A stretch of DNA of 64,000 nt from positions 30,281,960-30,345,959 of the forward strand of contig NC_092563.1 in NCBI RefSeq assembly GCF_037975245.1. The letters are read 5' to 3'. Source of the DNA: Apostichopus japonicus (taxonomy: Eukaryota; Echinodermata; Holothuroidea; Aspidochirotida; Stichopodidae). Both the position numbers and the translations under genes were made by a program. Of this stretch, positions 1 through 25,500 are shown piece after piece. The notes under the pieces are model-generated. The model was not told where the DNA came from. It saw only the letters and a list, made by a program, of their open reading frames with translations, and did no database searches. Within the stretch, counting starts at the first letter, position 1; every line of letters begins with the position of its first letter.

Positions 1-30
1 CAAATTTGGGATCATTACTGCTGATCTTCA

Positions 31-880
31 TTAGTAAGTAAGTAATTAAGTCAGTAAGTAAGTAGTAAGTAAGTAAATAAAAATTTATTGCTCCATAAAA
101 GGTAATTACGATACTCGCACATATCAAAAGTACAAATATATATTAACCTATATTCATATTTACACTTAAGAGTTGAAAAAGTAAGAACAGATTTAATGGA
201 TAAAAAACAGTAAGCATACCCATTAAAAAGGCCAAACAATTAACGACTCAAGTTATTATTGTAAAGTATTATTGCACTGGGGATGAAGGAATTACGGTGC
301 TGATTAGTCTTTAGTTGTGGGAGTCTCAGTTTGCCTGTACCTCTCTTAATTAACCTGTCTTGAAGGTGGTGATGGGAAGGATATACAGTTACTCCACACT
401 GTATCAAGCTTGGATTGTAGAAGGCACTGGTACACAGTGTCAACAGCAGACTGAGAACCCCAACTATGATTTCAGCTTTCTTAATAATATTATCAATTCG
501 GTCCCTTTCTGATTTACTGACATACCACTCAAGCAAATTAGACAATATATCCAGACTCCACAAATAGTAGAATTATAAAAACATCTTTAAAATTTCTGAA
601 CGCACATTGAATAATGACATTTTTTAAAGGCAATATAGCCTAGAATTCCACTTTTTGGCTATTACATCAATATGATTCCCCCAAGTCAATTGATCATTCA
701 GCACCATTCCTAAATATTTGTATGGAGAAACACGTTCTACTTCAATACCTTTAATAATAACAGGCGATGGTAAAATATCATTACGTCTAAAATCAATACT
801 AATTTATTTTGTCTTAGAGACATTTAATTGAAGAAAGTTAGAGTCACAGTAATCTACAAATGACTGAAGCTGGCGCATGT
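31..880 (-). mobile_element. Degenerate non-LTR retrotransposon, 3' part (reverse transcriptase C-terminus)
   Basis: Read on the minus strand, about 860 to 590 gives the end of an RT domain: a YCDSNFLQLNVSKTK block, then IDFRRND, YKYLGMVLNDQLTW and HIDVIAKK, all typical of L2/CR1/jockey-like elements. Positions 563-240 continue with the usual C-terminal block, ending KLRLPQLKTNQHRNSFIPSA. At least two stops break the reading frame (one right after the SKTK motif, one near 565). The 3' end is followed by an AATAAA-like stretch and a (TTAC)n tail seen on the plus strand as agtaagtaagt repeats at about 31-79; short tandem tails are common in this class. It is a dead copy. The exact clade is not determinable by eye. 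Confidence 0.8.
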
Positions 881-985
881 ATTCCCTGTCATCATAACCA
901 CAGGTATGCCCTGTCATCATTACCACAGGTATGCCCTGTTATCAGTACCACAGGTATGCCCTGTCATCATTACCATGGATATGGC
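881..985. repeat. Short tandem repeat, 25-bp unit, about 4 copies
   Basis: Units of the form tgccctgtcatcattaccac plus aggta repeat four times with a few substitutions. It lies between two retrotransposon fragments. The plus-strand reading frame through it (860-1141) has no other support. Confidence 0.8.
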
Positions 986-1270
986 CAGCCATATGTAAGG
1001 AATGTAACCAATTTTAAAAGATCGATTATAAATGAGAGTGAATATATCGGCCAGTTCTATTGCACAATGTTTTTTATACCCGTGATGATAAATGATCTGG
1101 ACCGACAGCTGTTGATGAGACTGTGTAACCTAGATAATTGATAACATACGTCATCCTTCGTATCACTAAATCGGAATCGGCAAGCAATACACGTAAATTG
1201 TCAAGATCTGATGAAAAATCATTATTGTCAAAACGGTTATAAATTTAATTCAATTCATTTGCATAATCAA

Positions 1271-1511
1271 CTGTAGTGGCAGGTAATTGGCAAGAGTTAT
1301 AGTTATTAGTGTACCCACTCATCAAACGCATACCCTCCCAAACACGCTGTTTTCCTGATAAGAGTTATATTTATTAGTGTACCCACTCATCAAACGCATA
1401 CCCTCCCAAACACGCTGTTTTCCTGCGGTAGTGGTGAGTAATTGGCAAGAGTTATATTTATTAGTGTACCCACTCATCAAACGCATACCCTCACAAACAC
1501 GCTGTTTTTCA
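1271..1511. repeat. Tandem triplication, ~85-bp unit (one copy 17 bp shorter)
   Basis: The block running from agttatatttattagtgtac to cacgctgttttcctg occurs three times. Copies 1 and 3 are preceded by gtaattggc, which copy 2 lacks. The array abuts a fragment of a non-LTR element and probably arose within it. Confidence 0.85.
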
Positions 1512-1707
1512 GGAGATGAGCAGCCTTCTCTTCCTTGATCACCCGTTGAAGTTCAAACTGCACTTGTTTCAGTCCCTCCCAATCCCCTTTCCCAAAAAGT
1601 TCCTTTTTCTTGTTGATAATATTTTTGACCCTTTTTGAGATCCACGGTTTATTGTTGGGGTATTTTTTAATCTGCTTATGAGACCTTTCAATATTTGTTT
1701 GTTGCAT
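1512..1707 (-). mobile_element. Non-LTR retrotransposon fragment: linker upstream of the RT domain
   Basis: The minus-strand frame contains KKYPNNKPWISKRVKNIINK, followed by a lysine-rich helix (KKELFGKGDWEGLKQVQFEL). The NKPW(I/M)(S/T)xxxK signature is characteristic of the segment between the endonuclease and RT domains of jockey/CR1/L2-like ORF2 proteins. It has the same orientation as the RT C-terminus at 31-880, so both may be pieces of one element from which the central RT was lost. The open frame runs into the tandem repeat below 1511, so its last residues are not homologous. Confidence 0.7.
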
Positions 1708-2172
1708 GGTACCCTCACCTCCATATTATAAGATGGCTTTTGTTTTCACAGGTTTCGTAAAAGTTCTTAGAAGAAGTGTCACAGTATTTTAAATCAATGT
1801 TACAGGAACCAAATTGATTGATTATTTTGGCATTTGCAAATCATGCCAGATACAGTATATACCAAGATATTTCTTCTTATGATAGTCTTTGTTGTTTACT
1901 GGTAAATTACAAACAAATTTTGCTTGTATTAAGAAAAGTTAGAGAGAAATGGAGTAAGACTAATTGGCCTCATGATTCTTCAATCTATTTTAAAAACATA
2001 TTGATCAGAAACAAAAGGTATATACAGATAAAACTGACCCCTCCACCCTGTTCTTTTCTAGAGCCAATCCTCAAGTGTTCATATATTAATCTTAAATTAA
2101 TTTCTCGATTTATTATATCCCTTTTTTGGCTTTGATTTTCCCCATTAAATATCATGTGTTTTTCTTTATTGA

Positions 2173-16919
<14,747 letters not shown>

Positions 16920-17022
16920 AGGGACCAATGCGTTATTCAGAAACTAATGAAGAGGCATGAATCACTTGCCTTCTTGTGAATACATCCTCCTTTCTTGAAC
17001 TAAATGCCTTTTATGAAATCCT

Positions 17023-17028
17023 AATAAA
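17023..17028 (+). terminator. Polyadenylation signal of the EGF/EMI gene
   Basis: AATAAA about 105 bases after the stop codon, in a good position to end the transcript. A GT/G-rich stretch follows at 17095-17120, as expected of a downstream element. Confidence 0.6.
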
Positions 17029-17387
17029 AGATTCAGAGGTTACCACTGGAGCATAGAGGAACGACAAAGAGAGTACCAGCAAGAAATGAGGAATGAGGGT
17101 GGGGAGGGGAGGGGGGTTGTAGCTGCTGCACAGTAGATGGGTAAACATGGCTTTATGGACATCATGAAGTTGTGGTACACCAGTGCTTTTTTCTTGATAA
17201 CATAATGTAAGAACAATGGACTATGGGATCATGTGGGGTTTGATGGGGGGGGAGGGAGGGGAGTGGATTTGAAAGGTTCTGTGAGTTCTACAAACTGTTG
17301 GGAAATCCAAGCCTCAGTTTGATCCAGCTGTCAATATTTGAATTCATTTTCCATCCTGATAGGGAGGAACATATGTCCATAGACTTA

Positions 17388-18030
17388 AAGGGTGACTGGA
17401 CTGATAGCAGTGTTTTAAGGCTCTACAACATTCAATTTAATTTCTCAAGATTGGCTGAGAGCAATGTTTTAAGGCTCTACATTCAATTTAATTTCTCAAG
17501 CTGGACTGATAGCAATGTTTTAAGGGTCTACAACATTCAATTTAATTCCTCAAGCTTGGCTGGTAGCAGTGTTGTAAGGTCTACAACATTCAATTTTAAT
17601 TTCTCAAGCTTGGCTGGTAGCAGTTTCAAGGGTCTACATTGTTCAGTTAAATTTCTCAAGCTTGGCTGGTAGCAGTGTTTTAAGGGTCTACAACATTCAA
17701 TTTAATTTCTCAAGCTTGGCTGATAGCAGTGACTTAAGGGTCTACAACATTCAATTGAATTTCTCAAGCTTGGCCGGTAGCAGTGTTTCAAGGGTCTACA
17801 ATATTCAATTTAATTTCTCAAAGTTGGCTGGTAGCAGTAATTTAAGGGTATACAACATTCAATTTAATCTCTCAAGCTGGACTGATAGCAGTGTTTTAAG
17901 GGTCTGCAACATTCAATTTAATTTCTCAAGCTTGGCTGGTAGCAGTGTATTAAGGGTCTACAACATTCAATTTAATCTCTCAAGCTGAACTGATAGCAGT
18001 GTTTTAAGGGTCTACATCATTCAATTAATT
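17388..18030. repeat. Minisatellite, 54-bp unit, ~12 copies
   Basis: The unit is ttaagggtctacaacattca atttaatttctcaagcttgg ctggtagcagtgtt with scattered substitutions and small deletions. Because 54 is a multiple of three, plus-strand frames stay open for over 100 codons, reading VLRVYNIQFNFSSLAGSS. The frame shifts at length-changed copies, so a protein is unlikely. It starts about 470 bp past the stop of the EGF/EMI gene. Confidence 0.93.
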
Positions 18031-19675
18031 TTGTGTCTAATGTCATCCTTTTTATAGTAGTACCAGACACTTATAGTCACTATGAAGAATGTTTTCAATT
18101 CTTGAATGGAAATAAGACCTTAGTTTTAGTATTCTTACATGTTCTTTTTTATTGTTTTAATTTTGGCAGGAAGCTGCTCATTTCTACTGCTTATGTTCTA
18201 TTACTTGTGACCTTTTCAGTGTAAGCCCCATTATCAAAGCACTGTTTCCAAGTAATTGTTGGTAAAAGATGTCTTAACTTGGGATGAAAAGTACTGCATA
18301 TGTTATGTAAACTGTCAAAAAGTTTGGATTCAACAAGTAAAACTCATATTAAAACAAACTGGAATCTTCCATGATCAGTCAGGACTGACACAGCAATTCA
18401 CAGATTGTTGGAAAAGTTAAAACAAAACTTCAGTTACCCTGGCAACTGTATGACAGTACTAGCAGTCAAAAAGTTAATAATGCACACTGTTGCATGGAAT
18501 AGCTTAGGTCTATACAGTTCATATGGAGAACATTTAATGTCAGCTGCAGCCATGAAGTTACCACACAGTAATTACAGTAATTTAAATGGATCTTCTTTGA
18601 CAAATTCTACCAGTCACAGTATCAGGTTTGCTCTGGCATTAATTATCGAGGATCTAAGTTGAGGTGATGAACTTATGACAGTGGCAACTGTTAACCTTCA
18701 AGCATATCCAAGATTCATCCAGGACTGGATAATATTGTTAAACTCAGTCAACTTCATATGTATAAAGATTACAAGTCCTCTTTTAGTGTATATGATGCAT
18801 CATTTTCTTCAGGCATTGTTCTGACATGAGGAGATTGTGATGTGATGGACCAGTCTCTCTCCAAATGGCTGTATCTAACAGTAAGGTCCTCGAGCCTATT
18901 GCCTTCAGGGCCAGCATACCCTGTTAGTGCAAGACTGAGACAGACCTTTCCTTTCGAAGGCAGGATTCAAATGTTTGCAGGCCAGATTTGGTCTGTTGTT
19001 GCTATGCAGAACACCTGCAATAGAACATTTAAATATCCAAGTGAACAAAGAAAACAGAAAATCACATCAGTAGTTACAAATATTCATAATTTAAGTAATA
19101 ATAATTCAAGTAACTCAAGTAATAATTCAAGTAATTATTCAAGTAATAATCCAAGTAAAAACAAGGACAGCAGCTGGAAGACTTTCAAAAGTGTCTCATT
19201 TGACTTCAAATATATATTTTCCAAACAATGTAATCCATAATTTATGTATTAAAGCAAAAACTTAGTCAAAAATACCACACATGAATAGGAGGATGTCAAT
19301 ACCTATGATTTTAAGATGATAAAAAGTTACCAGTACAGAAATCTGATCATGAATGTTTCATAAACGCTGTAAAATGATAATTTACATAAATCAGATGTTT
19401 CCTCACAAAGTTTCAAATTGGGCTGCAATAATCCTCTAATGGCTGGGTACGAATTTGACCTTACGTTCCTTGTAGTTTTACAATTCTGAAGGAATTTGGT
19501 GATGTAAAAATGTAACATTCTATTAAATCCTTACTTCCTGAAAAAAACTTTGAAATGGATGCAAAATGTCTGTTGCCAACAGGAGCATTCATACAAAAGA
19601 GAGGCACATCTAAGCACCTCAGACCACTATTAGTCTTTAAAGTTTTGTCTGTGAATGGAACCAGAAGGCCTTAAT
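18031..19675. other. Intergenic sequence without recognisable genes
   Basis: AT-rich. A short (AAGTAATAATTC)n run at 19095-19160 makes a Ser/Asn-rich open frame (18842-19240) without other support. Confidence 0.4.
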
Positions 19676-19760
19676 TACTTTTTGGTTTCCCAAAAGGGAA
19701 ACCTATGGAGTCACTCTTATCAACCTTGCTAAATTGTGAGGGGACTAGGGATTGCAAAGT
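19676..19760 (+). mobile_element. End of a dispersed repeat with GGTTTCCC hairpin
   Basis: GGTTTCCC-aaaa-GGGAAACC followed by tatggagtca closely mirrors the start of the 7238 element (ggttcctt ... aaggaacctatgcagtca). It is probably a fragment or relative of the same class; its other end was not located. Confidence 0.4.
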
Positions 19761-20458
19761 AGGCAATGACTATAAAAAAGTTGGTAGTTACTATTCATCC
19801 AACACGGTAGCAACGGAAATGTTGTGCTCAAAGCCAATGTGAATTTACAGTCACACATCCAGAGTCTACGCATGATAAGTTCTTTAGTACCGCCCTCATT
19901 CCTTTCACAAGACATCTCATACTAGCATTGAATTTTCACCAGTTCCATATGTGTTTAACTCTTATTTTTTATTCTTCTATATATATATATACCTTCTTTT
20001 TTTTTGGTTTACAAGTAAAAAAAAACTTTGTACAAGAAGAAGTATAACACTACTTAATTATTAAGAAATCTTTAAAGTCAGACAGTTTTTTAATCATGGA
20101 GAATAAATGGTAACCCTTCAAGAATCACAATGACACTTTGATTCAATGCCCAAAATTGATAAAACTGCAACAGTTGGAAATAATTATTCCTGGAGCCAAA
20201 AGAGTAGCAAACAACTTTCACATTCACACTAATTACAGCCTTCAATCCTTCTTAATAAGTTACAGATGATATAACAAAAAATAAAAATTAAGAGGCTTAA
20301 ATAACTGGGATAAAGGTTTCCCCTCTGATAAGCCTCCTGTCACCCGCCCACCCCCTCTCCTCCCCCACCCCCTCAAGAAAAAAAGGCAGACATGCACAGT
20401 TTATATCATAATTTTCCTTTAAGATTTGAAAATGATTGCTCCGATATATGTGTGTATA

Positions 20459-20539
20459 CAACATATATACATATATATATATATACACATATCTATACAT
20501 ATCTATATATATCTATATATATCTATATATATATGAAAT

Positions 20540-20573
<34 letters not shown>

Positions 20574-20592
20574 TGTATATATATCTATATAA
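20459..20592. repeat. (TA)n-rich microsatellite
   Basis: Mixed tatatatac, tatatct and tatatgt units. Confidence 0.85.
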
Positions 20593-21506
20593 ACACATGG
20601 TTTTAAACTACTTTTAACACAAGTCTCATGCACAATCCAGAAGAACCTCACAGAATCAATATTTTGCAACCCAGAAGAAGTTCATTTATGAGATCCAATG
20701 CAAATGCTGCCTGATAGAATAAAAACTGTTTGAAGAGTTTACTTGCAATATCTGCCAATGCAACCTTGAAATTACTAGATTAATTAGTTGATTAATAGAC
20801 TAATATATTAGACTAATAGATTCATTTATTTTCAAGTGCAGGACTGTTAGTCTGCTGTTTTGCACTATGTGGCTGTACTGCTTGAAACCTGTTAGGTTTG
20901 GTTAATTCTTTTTAACTATGGTTTGCAAAAATAACTAATTTTGCCCTAGCGATTCCCTAGAGAAGAGTGGTGCTATGTTACATATCAATATCATAATATC
21001 TATAATATATCAATGTACTGTGTACCCCTAGTAATATATTACTGTGTACCCCTAGTAATATATCAATAAACTGCATACTAAATATCAATATACTTTGTAC
21101 TCAACAAAATCAATATACTGTGTAGCCCTAACAATATATCGATATACTGCATACTCACAACAGTCTACCTATCTATGTGTACCGTGTATTAAAACAATAA
21201 TACACTGTGTACCAATGTCATAGATTGCATAATGTAAGACTGAGGAAAGAGTGGAACACAATTTTGATATTATTTAAGAATATCATTTTCTTACTCTGAC
21301 AAACTGTGGCAAATTGTTTTTGTAAAAACAACTCATCTGTGTTCTTATGGACAAGAAGCAAGCATTTTCAAGGCTTAGACATGTCCTTCCAAATAATTTA
21401 GTAAAATCAAACTGATGTCACACATGTCAAAGGAGCATTGGAACATATGTGATGTTAGATGTTTATTGGTAGTTTTAATGAAAGGCTCAAACAGGAGGAA
21501 AACAAA

Positions 21507-21512
21507 TTTATT
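21507..21512 (-). terminator. Possible polyadenylation signal of DCAF11
   Basis: AATAAA on the minus strand, about 800 bp beyond the DCAF11 stop codon and the first such hexamer I see after it. Position only; transcript end not proven. Confidence 0.3.
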
Positions 21513-21619
21513 TTGAAACTCTGAAAGACTAACAGGGGTAAAATTGAAATTTACCCTTTAAAACGACAATTTTCAAAATACGACATTATTAGCAACATGG
21601 TTTTCACAATTTGACCCCT

Positions 21620-22220
21620 GCTGTACTCAAACCACCATTGACCTCGGCCCACAACATTAGGCTTCTTGTACTCAATGTGGTACGATTACATACCAAATTT
21701 TCTGTCTGTGCAAGCTTCTCTTACGATGTTATGTCTAGGACGATGCATTAGTGCAGAGAGACAGGTAAGAGGGGAGTGAAGTAACTGTTTGGCGTTTGTT
21801 GACTTCAAATGACCTTTTTGACCTCCACCATATCTTCTTGTACTCAATAATGTACTCCTACACACAAAATGTAAGATCTTTCTAAGCTTCGCTTTTTGAG
21901 ATTACGTGTTTTCAAGCTGGGCGTCACCAACACACATATACTGTACATATGCCAGCATGAATGGATAGGTTACGATTGTCATCCAAACCAAAAATGAGTC
22001 ATGAAGACTGAACTGCTCTAAATTAATGAAGTCTTGGTTTGAGACCAACAGAAGCCAACCAAACTGAGACTCAGATTCAGACCATCAGTGGCACAGAAAT
22101 AGACTCAAGTGCAGACTGACTGAGTCCCATACTAAGATTGAACTGCTCTAAATTAATGAAGTCTTGGTTTGAGACTAACAGAAGCCAACCAAACCAAGAC
22201 TCAGATTCAGACCAGCAGCA
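21620..22220. repeat. Diverged duplications in the DCAF11 3' flank
   Basis: Two segments of ~80 bp beginning gaactgctctaaattaatga (22009 and 22139) are nearly identical, 130 bp apart. Further left, two diverged ~120-bp blocks each start with gacctc and contain cttcttgtactcaat (21640 and 21820). Confidence 0.75.
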
Positions 22221-22316
22221 GTTGTCAAAGCAATCAAATCTCAGTCCAAGACTGACACTTGTTAAAGACATTTTCCGATCCAGACTGAATATGGTCACAG
22301 CTAATTTGGCCTGGAT

Positions 22317-22520
22317 TTAGACTGCCACATCAGTCCGGTTTCTCCCACCACCTCTTCTTCTTCTGGACTGTTCTCTCTTATCCTTGAGTCGCCTACTCCT
22401 CCTCACAGTCTTGAAGATATCATCTTCATCCGAACCATCCTCATCCTCGCTAATATCCGACATATCAGAATCATAGTAGACATTCTCTTTATACTCCCAC
22501 AGAATGTGTCGTTCATCCCA
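22317..22520 (-). CDS. DCAF11: DCAF11 coding exon 14 (stop codon)
   Basis: Acceptor cctcaatatag, 67 codons and TAA at 22317-22319. It encodes WDERHILWEYKENVYYDSD, completing the last blade, then an acidic segment (SDISEDEDGSDEDD) and a basic tail rich in RR and GGG. The vertebrate tail is different, so this lineage has its own disordered C-terminus. Confidence 0.9.
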   Translation of the reverse strand, partial: WDERHILWEYKENVYYDSDMSDISEDEDGSDEDDIFKTVRRSRRLKDKREQSRRRRGGGRNRTDVAV

Positions 22521-25500
22521 CTATATTGAGGAAGTAGAACAAACATGACATCAGTCTTGTTGTCAAAGCAAGCATTAAGTCCAAGACATGATTCAAACAA
22601 AACAAACATATGGACTGAGAAAACAATATTTATTTTATCCTGGAATGTTACAAGCAACTTTTCCAAGTTGAAAATAAAAAAGTTAACTCATGACAATGCC
22701 AGCCAATCAAAACAACATTAATGACTCAGCTAAGTGTGTTGATGGAAAATTAACAAGTTTGCTAGGATTGCTTGTCAACTTTGAAAGATTTCTATGGGTG
22801 GGTGACATTGTGTGTATATGTGAGTGTTAATTAACACGAAAACATTGGTAAAATAAGAACTTCAGGACAGTACAAATATCAGCAACTAGAAGAATTTATT
22901 ATGTTCTTAGAAAGGGGAAATGAAGCAAACAGTGGTAAAAAAATGAATATCACAATAAGAATATCAATAGGTTCAAGATGTTTTATCTCCAGATGACATT
23001 GTCTTGCTTAATGAGTAGGAAATTGGCTTGTGAACAATTGAAGAGGTACTAATATCTACAGTCATTTCTTTGTTTCAGACAATGATAAGACCCAAACCAT
23101 CTCAATACTCGTATCAACAGTTTGAACAGAATGTGCCTTTGCAACTTATTTTATTTACAACACATGTAAGAAATCCCAACACTACCCAAAAAGTGCCTGA
23201 TTTTAGGAATTTGTCTAAAAAAGTTATTTTGAAATGCATCCCACTTAGATTCTACTTGTGAAAGACAGTGACATCCAGCTACAGTTGATGTCACTTTAAT
23301 CACTGGGGGAAGGGGGTGGGGATACTTGGGAGAGTGTTTGGGGGAAGGGGGTGGGGATACTTGGGAAAGTGTGAGGCTCTTGAAAGTATTGATTTTCATG
23401 AGTCATAAAAACTAAGGAAATTTTCGACTTTGATAAAAAAGTGTGCTACTCACCCCTGAGCTTATGATCTTGTTTTCATATGGATGCCATGATACGTCTC
23501 GTACACAGCTGCCATGGCCTTCACTTAACGTCCTAACCACCTGTCCAGTTAGTGCATCATAAACTAGGAAATAACAACCAAACATAAATGAAACTTTTGG
23601 CTTGATAGGTTAATATAGTGTGTAAAGCACAATACTAAGTGTATTCATTGGATGGAATCTTATTCTTGGCCAAAGCTGACTCAAACATTTTATTTTCCTT
23701 TGTAGTTTCACATCAGTCTTTTGTTGAGCCTAATGGGATGTCTACTGTGAAAAAAATTATTCTGAGCAGGACATGTTTGGGGGAGAAGATACTCCATTTG
23801 TAATTTAATCTGTGACTGTAGTTACAAAATTCATTTTTAAAGGTTGCACTGCTATCTGTGCAGGTTGAATTTCTTTATCTCTCAAATTAAAAAAAATTAC
23901 CCTTTAAAGAGCAGAGCAACACTTGCTATGAAAACAAGACTTTTCATGTCTCAAATAACAAGTTTATATTTTATTAAAAAGGTTGTAGAATGTCATTCAA
24001 GTGTGCTTCTGTTTTTTTTGTATGAGATAAACAGAATTGCTTTGGTTAAGCTATTAGAATGCTGAAACAAATGTTAACATTAATGTTTACAGTAGGTCTG
24101 CACTGCAGAGTACGTATTTTATGATGTGCAGATGCTGTAATTCCTGATTTAAAGGAAATTTTATACCTTGTGAACAAAAAAATGCTATCATTGCATAACA
24201 GGCCTACAATATTTATATCTAAACAAACTTCAAATTAAATACACAGGTTTGTTGCCATGCATCCCTTCATTTTATACTTTTCTTTCTTCTCAGGGATACT
24301 AACAGGCAAGAACACTGAATAACATTACCTGAACACAGTACTAGGACACTGAATAACATTACCTGAACACAGTACTAGGACACTGAATAACATAACCTGA
24401 ACACAGTACTAGGACACTGAATAACATTACCTGAACACAGTACTAGGACACTGAATAACATTACCTGAACACAGTACTAGGACACTGAATAACATTACCT
24501 GAACACAGTACTAGGACACTGAATAACATTACCTGAACACAGTACTAGGACACTGAATAACATTACCTGAACACAGTACTAGGACACTGAATAACATTAC
24601 CTGAACACAGTACTAGGACACTGAATAACATTACCTGAACACAGTACTAGGACACTGAATAACATTACCTGAACACAGTACTAGGACACTGAATAACATT
24701 ACCTGAACACAGTACTAATGCAGGAAAAATGCAGGTTTTCTCTTATAAAATACTATGGTTTCCTGTGTATACATACTGCTACACGTCATTGCACTTGTGT
24801 AACTAGTTGCTTACTTGTAGTAATATCAGAAGCTACCAGTACTTGTACTAATTTCAGTACCTACCAGTACTTGTAGTAGCTACCAGTACTTGTACTAATT
24901 TCAGTACCTACCGGTACTTGAAGTAATGCAGTACCTACCAGACCTTGTAGTTATTACAGTACCTACCAGTACTTGTAGTAATATCGGTACCTAACAGTAC
25001 TTGTAATATTTGCAGTATGTACCAGTACTTGTAGTAATTGCAGTATGTACCAGTACTTGTAGTAATTTCAGTACCTACCAGTACTTGTAGTAATTGCAGT
25101 ACCTACCAGTACTTGTAGTATTTGCAGTACCTACCAGTACTTGTAGTAATTGCAGTACCTACCAGTACTTGTAGTAATTTCAGTACCTACCAGTACTTGT
25201 AGTAATTTCGGTACCAACCAGTACTTGTAGTAATTTCGGTACCTACCAGTACTTGTAGTAATTTCGGTACCTACCAGTACTTGTAGTAATTTCGGTACCT
25301 ACCAGTACTTGTAGTAATTTCGGTACCTACCAGTACTTGTAGTAATTTCGGTACCTACCAGTACTTGTAGTAATTTCGGTACCAACCAGTACTTGTAGTA
25401 ATTTCGGTACCTACCAGTACTTGTAGTAATTTCGGTACCTACCAGTACTTGTAGTAACTGCAGTACCTACCAGTACTTGTAGTAATTTTAGTACCTACCC

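Noticed and set aside
17298-17988. Plus-strand SSLAGSSVLRVYNIQFNF repeat protein
   Set aside because: 54-bp minisatellite is a multiple of three; frame changes at length-variant copies.
18842-19240. 132-codon Ser/Asn-rich protein
   Set aside because: The SN-rich part comes from a short AAGTAATAATTC repeat; the rest shows no motif or codon bias.
24312-24717. CRISPR-like array
   Set aside because: Units are contiguous without unique spacers and the genome is eukaryotic.
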